From Nocardioides sp. TRM66260-LWL (GTDB lineage: Bacteria; Actinomycetota; Actinomycetes; Propionibacteriales; Nocardioidaceae), in the NCBI RefSeq assembly GCF_020075545.1, contig NZ_JAIQZK010000003.1:62001-126000 (forward strand): 64,000 nt of DNA. The letters run 5' to 3'. How positions within the stretch are numbered: position 1 is the first letter of the stretch; each line of letters begins with the position of its first letter. The position numbers and the translations under genes were made by a program. The notes beneath the pieces are model-generated. The model did no database searches, was not told where the DNA came from, and was given only the letters and a program-made list of their open reading frames with translations. Of the stretch, positions 1 through 6,921 are shown one piece after another.

Positions 1-502
1 TGACGTCGGCGGTGCCGTCGAGCAGCCGGGCGACGCCGAAGTCGGTGAGCCGCACCTGCTCGCCGTCGAGCCCGAGCAGGACGTTGGCCGGCTTGACGTC
101 GCGGTGCACCACGCCACCGGCATGCACGGCCGCCAGCGCCCGGGCGAGCGCGCCCCCGACGCTGCGCGCACGCTCCGGATCGAGCGGCCCGTCGCCGAGC
201 GCGGCGGCGAGCGTGGGGCCCGGCACCAGCTCCATCACCAGCCACGGCCGGTCGTCGGTGATGCCGGTGTCGAGGACCGTGACGAGGTGGGGGTGCGAGA
301 GCCGCGCCAGCACCTGCGCCTCGGCGAGGAAGCGGGTGCGCGCCGCCTCGTCCGGGGCGTGCGGGTCGAGCAGCTTGATCGCGACGTCGCGGCCGAGCCG
401 TCGATCGTGACCGCGCCGCACCTCCGACATGCCGCCGCGGGCGATCAGGTCGCCCACCTCGTAGCGATCCCCGAGGACGCGGGGCGAGGCGGTCGTCGAC
501 AC
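1..502 (-). CDS. Serine/threonine protein kinase (Hanks type), C-terminal part cut by window edge
   Basis: About 167 residues are present: the N-lobe and the catalytic loop. A glycine-rich loop (IARGGMSEV) is followed by the ATP-anchoring lysine in VAIKLL, the catalytic loop HRDVKPANVLL and the metal-binding DFG in TDFGVAR. These residues define an active eukaryotic-type kinase, a family that in actinobacteria phosphorylates cell-wall and signalling proteins. The activation segment, C-lobe and any membrane or sensor region lie beyond position 1. The GTG start is set by an AGGAGG box five bases upstream and the kinase fold begins almost at once. The neighbour to the right is divergent. Substrate and topology cannot be told. 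Confidence 0.93.
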   Translation of the reverse strand, partial: MSTTASPRVLGDRYEVGDLIARGGMSEVRRGHDRRLGRDVAIKLLDPHAPDEAARTRFLAEAQVLARLSHPHLVTVLDTGITDDRPWLVMELVPGPTLAAALGDGPLDPERARSVGGALARALAAVHAGGVVHRDVKPANVLLGLDGEQVRLTDFGVARLLDGTADV

Positions 503-703
503 GGGTTCCTCCTGGGTCGTCGGGAGCGGACCCGGGGCTGATGCCCCGTCCGGGCCCTCGGCACGCGTGAGGAGCCCCACGGGTGAGGCGTGGCAGTGCC
601 CGGCCGCGGTCGGATCTGCCGGTCTGGTCCGGGCTGACGCCGAGCCCGCCACGCCGTTAGCGTCCGGGGCGGGGCGGCACGCGCTCCGGGACGGGAGGTC
701 GTC

Positions 704-1126
704 GTGCTCTGGTTCGCCGTCGCGTTCGGGATCATCGGCCTCGCGGGCATCCCGGTCGTCGTCGGGATCGTCGACCTCTGCCGTCCGCCCGTTGCCCGCA
801 GCGCCTGGGCCGGCCTCGCCGTCGGACTGGTCGCGTTCGTGACCGTGGGCTGGCTCAACCTGTGGCCGGTCTACGTCGACGACGGCCGCGTCACCTGCCT
901 GTTCGACCCCACCGCCGAGGTGCTCGGGCCGGAGGGGTCGCGGGCGCTCGTCGACGCGGAGCCCACCGCCCAGGCGCGACGCCTCGGCGCGGACTGCCTC
1001 GACGCCACCCGGCAGCGCTTCTGGGGTGGCGTGGGGCTGACGGTCGCCTCCGGCCTGGTCTGCGTCGCGACCCACCGCCGGCCCCGGGCCTTGGCGTCCC
1101 CGCGCGTCCTCGTCAGGGCGACGTGA
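704..1126 (+). CDS. Small membrane protein of unknown function
   Basis: A 140-residue protein with three hydrophobic stretches, at about residues 2-24, 32-52 and 108-124. A roughly 55-residue loop between the second and third holds two cysteines (VTCLFD and GADCLD) that could form an extracytoplasmic disulfide. I do not recognise a family. The GTG start is preceded by GGGAGG with good spacing. The last 14 bases overlap the 3' end of the convergent gene at 1113-1493. Membrane location is inferred from hydropathy only. Confidence 0.6.
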   Translation: MLWFAVAFGIIGLAGIPVVVGIVDLCRPPVARSAWAGLAVGLVAFVTVGWLNLWPVYVDDGRVTCLFDPTAEVLGPEGSRALVDAEPTAQARRLGADCLDATRQRFWGGVGLTVASGLVCVATHRRPRALASPRVLVRAT

Positions 1127-1493
1127 CCGCCCGATCCGCGGTCGCCGTCGCGAAGCGGCGCGGCACCCAGAGGACCGGGTCGACCGCACGCACCTGACCG
1201 TCCTGCGCGACCACCTCGACGAACGACGAGAACGGCGCAACCGCCTGCCGATAGGTCACCAGCACCCCGGCCGGCGTGCGCCGGGTGCCGGTGACCCGCA
1301 GGTCGCGGAACGGCCGACGGTGGTGGCGGCGCGCGCCGGCCCACGAGCGCAGGCACATCGGCACCGACGCCGCGTGCTCGTCGCAGTACCGGACGCCGGC
1401 CTGCCGGCTCGTGTCGGCCGGCGCCTGCTCGACGAGGTCGCGCAGCACGAGCAGCGTGCCGAGCGCGGCGAGCAACGGCAGGCCACGTCGCAT
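1113..1493 (-). CDS. Small exported or membrane-anchored protein, unknown function
   Basis: A 126-residue protein starting MRRGLPLLAALGTLLVL, a positively charged N-terminus and hydrophobic core typical of a signal peptide or single anchor. The rest is polar, with cysteines in RYCDEH and PMCLRSW and a C-terminal part rich in beta-strand-like patterns (GVLVTYRQAV, SFVEVVAQDGQVRAV). No family is recognised. The ATG at 1493 is preferred over an upstream in-frame ATG because a GAGGGGG box precedes it and the signal-like sequence starts there. It overlaps the convergent gene 704-1126 by 14 bases. Confidence 0.55.
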   Translation of the reverse strand: MRRGLPLLAALGTLLVLRDLVEQAPADTSRQAGVRYCDEHAASVPMCLRSWAGARRHHRRPFRDLRVTGTRRTPAGVLVTYRQAVAPFSSFVEVVAQDGQVRAVDPVLWVPRRFATATADRAVTSP

Positions 1494-1596
1494 GGGCGCC
1501 CCCTCGATCGACCAGCCGGACATCCGGGCTCTCGGACGCTGGGCCCGCGCGGTCGGCGGCCGCATGGCCGGTCCAGCCCGCCCTGGACGCAGCGAC

Positions 1597-1622
1597 GGCC
1601 CCCGCGGAGAACCGCGGGGGCC
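1597..1622 (-). terminator. Hairpin downstream of tRNA-Phe
   Basis: Perfect 11-bp GC stem (GGCCCCCGCGG / CCGCGGGGGCC) with an AGAA loop, 35 bases beyond the 3' end of the minus-strand tRNA. No U tract follows, as is usual in actinobacteria. Confidence 0.6.
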
Positions 1623-1656
1623 GCCTCAAGCTGCAGGTGGAAGCCCTGCGTGCTCG

Positions 1657-1730
1657 TGGGCAGGGGCGGGGTCGAACCGCCGACCTTCCACTTTTCAGGC
1701 GGACGCTCGTACCAACTGAGCTACCTGCCC
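1657..1730 (-). tRNA. tRNA-Phe (anticodon GAA)
   Basis: A 74-nt cloverleaf. It has a 7-bp acceptor stem GGGCAGG/CCTGCCC with discriminator A, a D arm GCTC/GAGC, anticodon stem TCCGC/GTGGA (one G-T pair) around loop CTGAAAA, and a T arm GGCGG-TTCGACC-CCGCC. The anticodon in the loop is GAA. CCA is not encoded. Confidence 0.96.
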
Positions 1731-1835
1731 GAGCGGGCATACCGTACAACAGCGGCGAGACGGCGTCCCAATCGTCCGCCGCCCGTGGGCGCTGGGCCGC
1801 GCGCCACTATGCTGGCGCCGCGCCGTGAGGCGCTG

Positions 1836-1908
1836 GCCCCCATCGTCTAGCGGCCCAGGACCCCGCCCTTTCACGGCGGTAGCGCCGGTTCGAATCCGGT
1901 TGGGGGTG
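1836..1908 (+). tRNA. tRNA-Glu (anticodon TTC)
   Basis: A 73-nt cloverleaf with acceptor GCCCCCA/TGGGGGT (terminal G-T pair), anticodon stem CCGCC/GGCGG around loop CTTTCAC giving anticodon TTC, and a T arm CCGG-TTCGAAT-CCGG. It precedes tRNA-Asp on the same strand. This Glu tRNA also feeds the HemA pathway encoded at the other end of the window. Confidence 0.95.
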
Positions 1909-2035
1909 CTGGTGGACGACGTCCGCGCGGCTTGGCGTGAGGCGGCGCGACCACCTCGTCCGCGGCGGGTTCCGTGCCCGCCGAGGCTCGAATTGGGCGC
2001 GGACGCGCACCTGGGATATGGTTCCCGCGCAGCGA

Positions 2036-2109
2036 GGCCCCGTAGCGCAGTTGGTTAGCGCGCCGCCCTGTCACGGCGGAGGCCGCGGGTTCGAGTCCCG
2101 TCGGGGTCG
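2036..2109 (+). tRNA. tRNA-Asp (anticodon GTC)
   Basis: A 74-nt cloverleaf with acceptor GGCCCCG/CGGGGTC and discriminator G, anticodon stem CCGCC/GGCGG around loop CTGTCAC giving anticodon GTC, and T loop TTCGAGT. It lies 127 bases after tRNA-Glu, probably in the same transcript. Confidence 0.96.
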
Positions 2110-2115
2110 CCAGCG

Positions 2116-2148
2116 ATCAGCCCCGGACCGTCACGGTCCGGGGCTGAT
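2116..2148 (+). terminator. Terminator of the tRNA-Glu/tRNA-Asp unit
   Basis: Strong inverted repeat (ATCAGCCCCGGACCG paired with CGGTCCGGGGCTGAT) with a TCA loop, starting 7 bases after tRNA-Asp. No T run follows. Confidence 0.75.
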
Positions 2149-2189
2149 GTCGTTCCCGGGCCCGCGTCCGGCCCTGGCACGCTGGTCGC

Positions 2190-2546
2190 ATGCCGCTGGA
2201 GATGGACGACGCGCGCTTCGACGCCCTCGTCGACGACGCGCTCGACGCGATCCCCGACGAGCTCGCGCGGCTGGTGCGCAACGTCGTCGTGCTCGTCGAG
2301 GAGCTCCCGCCGGCCGAGGAGCCGCAGGACCTGCTCGGCCTCTACGACGGCGTCGCCCTCACCGAGCGCGACTCCAGCGTGGTGCCCGGTCTGCCCGACC
2401 GCATCCTGATCTTCCGGCGGCCGCTGCTGGAGATGTGCGAGTCCGAGGACGAGCTGGTCGAGGAGGTCCGCATCACCGTCGTGCACGAGGTGGCCCACCA
2501 CTTCGGCATCGACGACGACCGGCTGCACGACCTCGGCTGGGGCTGA
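2190..2546 (+). CDS. Zincin-like metallopeptidase, minimal cytoplasmic form
   Basis: A 118-residue acidic protein of the short zincin family widespread in actinobacteria (PF06262-like). The signature HEVAHHFGIDDDRL near residues 98-111 gives the HExxH zinc motif and the downstream acidic residues typical of this group. Before it, an alpha-helical N-terminus (DALDAIPDELARLVRNVVV) and the strand DRILIFRRPLLEMCE match the family fold. There is no signal peptide, so it acts in the cytoplasm. Substrate is unknown; the family is defined by structure and the metal site. The ATG at 2190 follows the tRNA terminator. It converges on crcB. Confidence 0.82.
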   Translation: MPLEMDDARFDALVDDALDAIPDELARLVRNVVVLVEELPPAEEPQDLLGLYDGVALTERDSSVVPGLPDRILIFRRPLLEMCESEDELVEEVRITVVHEVAHHFGIDDDRLHDLGWG

Positions 2547-2567
2547 GGCCGCGGCGGGATCGGGCGG

Positions 2568-2921
2568 TCAGGCGGCGAGCACGAACCCCAGCGCGCACAG
2601 CGCCAGCCCGAGGGCCAGCGTCCCGCCGGCGTAGGCGAGGCCGAGCAGCGGACGGGTGCGCAGCAGACCGTGCGTCTGCACGGCGAGGCCGGAGTAGGTC
2701 GTCAGGCCGCCGCACAGGCCGGTGCCGAGCAGCGCCAGCGCCGCGCCGTCGAGCGCGAGCCCGGCGAGCAGGCCGAGCAGGAACGAGCCGACCAGGTTCA
2801 CCAGCAGGGTTCCGGCCGGCAGTCCGCCGGACGCGTCGAGCCGCCCGGCGGCGAGGAACCGCAGCGGGGCGCCGACGCCCGCACCGACCGCGACCAGGGC
2901 GCCGTCCACCAGGGCGCTCAT
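2568..2921 (-). CDS. crcB: CrcB/Fluc fluoride channel subunit (second of a pair)
   Basis: A 117-residue, four-helix membrane protein. CrcB landmarks are visible: GAPLRFLAAGRL near the N-terminus, GTLLVNLVGSFLLG (residues about 37-50) and GLCGGLTTYSGLA (about 68-80), which carry the pore polar track and the central break. CrcB channels export toxic fluoride by passive conduction and work as antiparallel dimers. Tandem paralogues such as this pair usually form an obligate heterodimer of opposite topologies. Its ATG overlaps the stop of the upstream crcB copy (ATGA), which implies translational coupling. No fluoride riboswitch leader is visible. Confidence 0.93.
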   Translation of the reverse strand: MSALVDGALVAVGAGVGAPLRFLAAGRLDASGGLPAGTLLVNLVGSFLLGLLAGLALDGAALALLGTGLCGGLTTYSGLAVQTHGLLRTRPLLGLAYAGGTLALGLALCALGFVLAA

Positions 2922-3328
2922 GCGGGCCCCCCGTCGCGGTCCTCGAGGAGGGAGCCGAGCGCCGTGCCGACGACGACCGCCAGCAGCGCCGCGCCGAGCG
3001 AGCCGACCACGTACGCGGCCGCGGTGGCCGCAGCACCGGCGTCGAGCAGGGCCCGGGCCTGCTCGGAGGTGGCCGAGAAGGTGGTCCAGCCGCCGAGCAC
3101 CCCCGCGCCGAGGAACGGCGTCAGCAGCGGACGGTCGTGACCCCGGCGCCGGGCCGCGGCGGCCACGACCGCCGGCAGCAGCGCCAGCAGCAGGCTGCCG
3201 GAGACGTTGATGACGAACGTCGTCCACGGGAAGCCGGTGCCGACGTCGGGCGCCGACTGCAGCAGCGCCCAGCGCGCGACGGCGCCGAGCGCGCCGCCGG
3301 CGGCGACGACGCCGAGCTGCGTCCGCAC
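2918..3328 (-). CDS. crcB: CrcB/Fluc fluoride channel subunit (first of a pair)
   Basis: A 136-residue, four-helix CrcB protein. It shows GGALGAVARWALL, TTFVINVSGSLLLALL and GVLGGWTTFSATSEQ, the equivalent conserved segments of the fluoride channel family. It is longer and more basic in its second loop (AAAARRRGHDRP) than its partner, as expected if the pair inserts in opposite orientations. GTG at 3328 is the only start that places the first helix correctly; it lies 11 bases after the stop of the upstream ATP-binding protein gene, so the three genes probably form one operon. Confidence 0.92.
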   Translation of the reverse strand: MRTQLGVVAAGGALGAVARWALLQSAPDVGTGFPWTTFVINVSGSLLLALLPAVVAAAARRRGHDRPLLTPFLGAGVLGGWTTFSATSEQARALLDAGAAATAAAYVVGSLGAALLAVVVGTALGSLLEDRDGGPA

Positions 3329-3339
3329 CCCGGTGGGCC

Positions 3340-4272
3340 TCAGCTGGCGGCGCTGCGCTGGCTGGTCGAGTGCGCTCCGGAGGCGCTGAAGCGGCGCGGC
3401 TCCTCGCCCTGGGCCTGACGCACGACCTCGCCGAGGTACCACTGCTGGAAGCGCCGCTGCTCGGCCGTGCGGGCCAACGAGAGCAGCCGCTGCTGGTGGC
3501 AGAACTCGTCGGCGAGGTCGAGCAGGTCGATCAGCCGCGCGATCGGCCCGACCAGCGCGCGCGGGATGTCGAGGTCGATGTCGACGACCGGGGCGTCGCT
3601 GGCGAGCGCGTCCTCGATCTGGCGACGCATCGCGCTGGAGCGCACGCCGTCGTCGACGCTGCTGAAGACGCTGACGAGGTCCTCGGCCACGGGGTAGACC
3701 GAGCGGGCGGCGAGCGAGAGCAGCCGCACCTCGCGGCGCAGCTCGTCGAAGTGGTGGGCCAGGCCCAGGAACATCGGGACGGGCACGCCCTCGAGCCGGA
3801 TCGTGACGGGATCGATCGGCGGCTCGGGCGCGCGCCGCTCGACGCCGGTGATGATGCCCTCGGCGCCGTCGCCGGCCTGGATCTCCGCCGCGGGCACGAA
3901 CCACACGATCTTGCCGGCGGCGTCGACGTCAGCGCCCCACGCGTCGGAGCAGCGGGCCACGATCGCCAGGCCGCGGCCGAAGGTCAGCAGCACGTCGTCG
4001 TCGGGCTCGGAGGGACGCGGCAGCTCCGGCGGCTCCTGGGAGGCGTCGCGGATCTCGACCCGCGGGTGCTCCGCGGTGCCGCGCACCCGCACCTGGATCG
4101 GCGGCCGGCCGTGCAGCAGCGCGTTGGTGACGAGCTCGGAGACGCCGAGCTCGGCGCACTCCACGAGGTCGTCGCGTCCGATGGCCCGGCAGGTGTCGAC
4201 GACCCAGCGGCGGGCGTCCTGGACGCCCCGCGGGCTGGCGTCCAGCAGCAGGGCTGGCCGGTTCAGCGGCAC
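3340..4272 (-). CDS. RsbW/SpoIIAB-like ATP-binding protein with an extra C-terminal domain
   Basis: A 310-residue cytoplasmic protein. Residues about 10-130 form a GHKL ATPase of the anti-sigma-kinase type: an N box ELGVSELVTNALLHG, a G1 box VEIRDAS and a G2 box FGRGLAIV. Such domains bind ATP and usually act as serine kinases or anti-sigma factors in partner-switching cascades. Residues about 150-310 are helical (MFLGLAHHFDELRREVRLLSL, RRFQQWYLGEVVRQAQ) and I do not recognise them; a ligand or partner-binding role is only a guess. GTG at 4272 is chosen because GGAG precedes it and the fold begins directly after. It heads the crcB operon. A SigB-like promoter lies upstream, at 4390-4416. Confidence 0.8.
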   Translation of the reverse strand: MPLNRPALLLDASPRGVQDARRWVVDTCRAIGRDDLVECAELGVSELVTNALLHGRPPIQVRVRGTAEHPRVEIRDASQEPPELPRPSEPDDDVLLTFGRGLAIVARCSDAWGADVDAAGKIVWFVPAAEIQAGDGAEGIITGVERRAPEPPIDPVTIRLEGVPVPMFLGLAHHFDELRREVRLLSLAARSVYPVAEDLVSVFSSVDDGVRSSAMRRQIEDALASDAPVVDIDLDIPRALVGPIARLIDLLDLADEFCHQQRLLSLARTAEQRRFQQWYLGEVVRQAQGEEPRRFSASGAHSTSQRSAAS

Positions 4273-4738
4273 GGGCGTGACTCCATCGATCGGGGCCGAG
4301 ACAGAGGTGGCGAGTGGGCGGATGGGACGGGTGGTGCGGTGGTCGCCTGGTTCAGGATGCCCGAGCGCAGATGGCGCGACCGTCGTGACATGCCCGCGCC
4401 ACTGGCACCTAAAACCAGGTGATTGAACATTTTGCTTGGGGTGGCGTGGAACGGAGTCGGCCGTCTCGTCCCCCGGTTGAGGAGTCCGCACACCGGCCCG
4501 CCCTCTAGGGCGAGGGTCGGGCTCGGTTCGGCACTGCCCGTGGGGCTCCGTTCCGAAGGGAGGGGGCGGGAATGTGATCCAGCCCACGGGCATGCATCCG
4601 GGAGGAGGGGGCGTTAGGACACACTGGAGGCCACGCACGACAATGGCGGAGAGGCCGCCAGACCTCCTGCCGCCGGCAGGGATCCGCGCGAGGACGCCCC
4701 CGGCCTCAGGACGTCCCGATGGGAAGGTTCGGTACTCG
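4273..4738. other. 466-bp divergent gap before ndh
   Basis: No convincing gene. The stretch contains an unusually AT-rich patch around 4410-4440, a candidate SigB-type promoter for the leftward operon (4390-4416) and G-rich sequence in front of ndh. No hairpin or riboswitch was recognised. Confidence 0.6.
4390..4416 (-). promoter_or_regulatory. Candidate SigB/SigF-type promoter
   Basis: Minus strand reads GGTTTT, 15 bases, GGGCAT, i.e. GTTT-N16-GGGCAT, close to the actinobacterial SigB/SigF consensus GTTT-N14-17-GGGTAT. It is 118 bases upstream of the RsbW-like gene, which would fit stress-sigma control of its own regulator. The -10 deviates at one base. Confidence 0.4.
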
Positions 4739-6193
4739 ATGACCACTCAGAAGCACCGCGTGGTCGTGATCGGCTCCGGCTTCGGCGGCCTGTTCGGCAC
4801 CAAGGCCCTGCGTCGCTCCGACGTCGAGATCACGATGATCGCGAAGACCACCCACCACCTGTTCCAGCCGCTGCTCTACCAGGTGGCCACGGGCATCCTC
4901 TCCGAGGGCGAGATCGCGCCCCCGACGCGCGAGGTCCTGAGCCGTCAGCGCAACGCGAAGGTGCTGCTCGGCGAGGTCACCGACATCGACCTCGAGGCGC
5001 AGAAGGTCACCTCCCACGTGCTGGGCCGCGAGACCGTCACCGAGTACGACTCCCTGATCGTCGCCGCCGGCGCCGGCCAGTCGTACTTCGGCAACGACCA
5101 CTTCGCCGAGCACGCCCCGGGCATGAAGAACATCGACGACGCGCTCGAGCTGCGCGGTCGCATCTTCGGCGCCTTCGAGCTCGCCGAGATCGGCGCCAGC
5201 CGCGGCGAGGACGTCGACCACCTGCTCACCTTCGTCGTCGTCGGCGCCGGCCCCACCGGCGTCGAGATGGCCGGGCAGATCGCCGAGCTCGCGCACCGCA
5301 CGCTGCGCCGCGACTTCCGCGCGATCAACACCCAGAGCGCCCGCGTCGTCCTCGTCGACGCCGCCCCGCAGGTGCTGCCGCCCTTCGGCGCGCAGCTCGG
5401 CGCGAAGGCGAAGAAGGAGCTCGAGAAGCTCGGCGTCGAGGTCGTCCTCAACGCCATGGTCACCTCGCTCGACGAGCGCGGCCTCGACATGAAGCACAAG
5501 GACGGTCGCACCGAGCGGCTCGAGGCCGTCACCAAGATCTGGGCCGCCGGCGTGCAGGCCAGCCCGCTGGGCAAGCTGCTCGCCGACCAGACCGGCGCCC
5601 CGCTCGACCGCGCCGGCCGCATCGGCGTCAACCCCGACCTGACCCTGCCCGGGCACCCCGAGGTCTTCGTCGTCGGCGACATGATCTCCCTCGACCACCT
5701 GCCCGGCGTGGCGCAGGTCGCGATCCAGGGCGCCAAGTACGCCGCCAAGGAGATCGACGGTCGGCTCAAGGGCAAGCCGGCGCAGGCTCCCTTCAAGTAC
5801 TTCGACAAGGGCTCGATGGCGATCATCAGCCGCTTCCGCGCCGTCGCCATGGTCGGCAAGGTGCGGCTCACCGGCACCGTCGCCTGGCTGATGTGGCTGG
5901 GCGTCCACCTGGTCTACATCACCGGCTTCAAGAACCGCGTCACGGCGTTGCTGCACTGGGCCGTCTCGTTCCTCGGCACCGGGCGCTCCGAGCGCACCGC
6001 CACCGAGCAGCAGATCTTCGGCCGCAACGCGCTCGCGCGGCTCGAGGGCGGCGCCTCCGACCTCGTCTCGCCTCCGGGCGAGTACGACTCCTCCCGCGAG
6101 GAGGGTCAGCGCCGCGAGGAGCTCGAGGCCGTGGCCGCCGAGGAGGCCCGGCTCACGGACGCGAACGAGCGCGGCGTGAAGGTCCGCGCCTGA
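4739..6193 (+). CDS. ndh: Type II NADH dehydrogenase (NDH-2)
   Basis: A 484-residue flavoprotein oxidising NADH and reducing menaquinone at the membrane without pumping protons. The FAD-binding motif VVVIGSGFGGLFG starts at residue about 9, the NADH-binding GxGxxG is in FVVVGAGPTGVEMAG (about 164-178), and FVVGDMISL marks the second FAD contact. The C-terminal hydrophobic segment TVAWLMWLGVHLVYITGF (about 380-397) is the amphipathic/anchoring part of bacterial NDH-2. The ATG at 4739 is preceded by GGGAAGG; longer in-frame starts lack a ribosome site. The gene stands alone, followed by a hairpin shared with the convergent thioesterase. Confidence 0.95.
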   Translation: MTTQKHRVVVIGSGFGGLFGTKALRRSDVEITMIAKTTHHLFQPLLYQVATGILSEGEIAPPTREVLSRQRNAKVLLGEVTDIDLEAQKVTSHVLGRETVTEYDSLIVAAGAGQSYFGNDHFAEHAPGMKNIDDALELRGRIFGAFELAEIGASRGEDVDHLLTFVVVGAGPTGVEMAGQIAELAHRTLRRDFRAINTQSARVVLVDAAPQVLPPFGAQLGAKAKKELEKLGVEVVLNAMVTSLDERGLDMKHKDGRTERLEAVTKIWAAGVQASPLGKLLADQTGAPLDRAGRIGVNPDLTLPGHPEVFVVGDMISLDHLPGVAQVAIQGAKYAAKEIDGRLKGKPAQAPFKYFDKGSMAIISRFRAVAMVGKVRLTGTVAWLMWLGVHLVYITGFKNRVTALLHWAVSFLGTGRSERTATEQQIFGRNALARLEGGASDLVSPPGEYDSSREEGQRREELEAVAAEEARLTDANERGVKVRA

Positions 6194-6223
6194 CGCCTCG
6201 CACCGGCCGCTCGCACCGTCGTC

Positions 6224-6261
6224 GCGCCCCGGCCGCGTCCGCTCAGGACGCGCCGGGGCGC
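6224..6261. terminator. Bidirectional terminator between ndh and thioesterase
   Basis: Inverted repeat with 16 paired bases and one bulge (GCGCCCCGG-C-CGCGTCC versus GGACGCG-CCGGGGCGC). It begins 31 bases after the ndh stop, and its loop and right arm overlap the thioesterase stop codon. Confidence 0.65.
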
Positions 6262-6875
6262 GCCCATGCCGGGAGGATGAACAGGCCCTCGGCCTCCACC
6301 GTGACGCCCTCCGGGCCGATCAGGTGGCCGCGGGCCCAGGTCTTGATGCTCTCGCTCCGCTCGATCCAGGCTTCGCCGCGCAGGTCGCCCAGCGGCGTCG
6401 CCTGTCGGTAGCGCAGGCGCAGCGTGCCGGTCATGCCCGGACGTCCGCCCGCGCCGGCGGCCTGGCCGAGCAGCTGGTCGAGGATCAGCGCCGACACGCC
6501 GCCGTGCACCAGGCCCGGCGGGCCCTCGTACGCGGCACCGAGGTGGAAGTCCGAGACGGCCCGTCCGCTGGGGTCCTCGACGACCACCAGCGGCGGCGCG
6601 AGCGGGTTGCGCAGGCCGATCACGCTGTTGCCCCACGCGCGGCCGCGTCCGGCCTCGCTCATCCGCACGCCGAACGGGCCGTCGAGCTGGCGGCGGCGCA
6701 GGCGGGCCGTGATCGCCTCGATCTCGGCCTGCGCGGCACGCACCTCGTCGAGGTCGACGGTGGTGCGGATGGTCGCGTCGACGAGGTCGCGCACGGCGTC
6801 GGCGAAGGGGCCGAACGTCGCCCGGTGCTCGTCGATCTCGGCGGGGGAGAGGTCCTCGGGGACGTAGCGCGGCAC
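6243..6875 (-). CDS. PaaI-type hotdog thioesterase
   Basis: A 210-residue protein. The C-terminal two thirds is a hotdog thioesterase: YEGPPGLVHGGVSALILDQLLG (residues about 112-133) is the HGG(V/A)xxxxxD segment that holds the acyl-CoA-binding helix and catalytic acid. It is followed by TGTLRLRYRQATPLG. The N-terminal 70 residues form a helical lead (HRATFGPFADAVRDLVDATI) found in actinobacterial members. The family hydrolyses acyl-CoA thioesters; the chain is not predictable. GTG at 6875 begins six bases after a TAGAGT -10 box, so the mRNA is probably leaderless. A KstR-like operator overlaps that promoter, suggesting lipid or steroid-linked control. Confidence 0.85.
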   Translation of the reverse strand: MPRYVPEDLSPAEIDEHRATFGPFADAVRDLVDATIRTTVDLDEVRAAQAEIEAITARLRRRQLDGPFGVRMSEAGRGRAWGNSVIGLRNPLAPPLVVVEDPSGRAVSDFHLGAAYEGPPGLVHGGVSALILDQLLGQAAGAGGRPGMTGTLRLRYRQATPLGDLRGEAWIERSESIKTWARGHLIGPEGVTVEAEGLFILPAWARPGAS

Positions 6876-6881
6876 CCGGGC

Positions 6882-6899
6882 ACTCTAGAACGTGTTCTC
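6882..6899 (-). promoter_or_regulatory. KstR-like operator with overlapping -10 box
   Basis: TAGAACGTGTTCTC at 6886-6899 matches the KstR consensus TNNAACNNGTTNNA at all but the last base. The minus-strand -10 TAGAGT (6882-6887) overlaps its end and sits 6 bases from the thioesterase GTG. A bound TetR-type repressor would block this promoter. Confidence 0.6.
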
Positions 6900-6921
6900 G
6901 TTCTGCGCGGCGACTCGGCCC

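Noticed and set aside
3329-4272. Fluoride riboswitch for the crcB pair
   Set aside because: The first crcB lies 11 bases after the upstream gene, leaving no room for a leader, and no matching motif was seen farther upstream.
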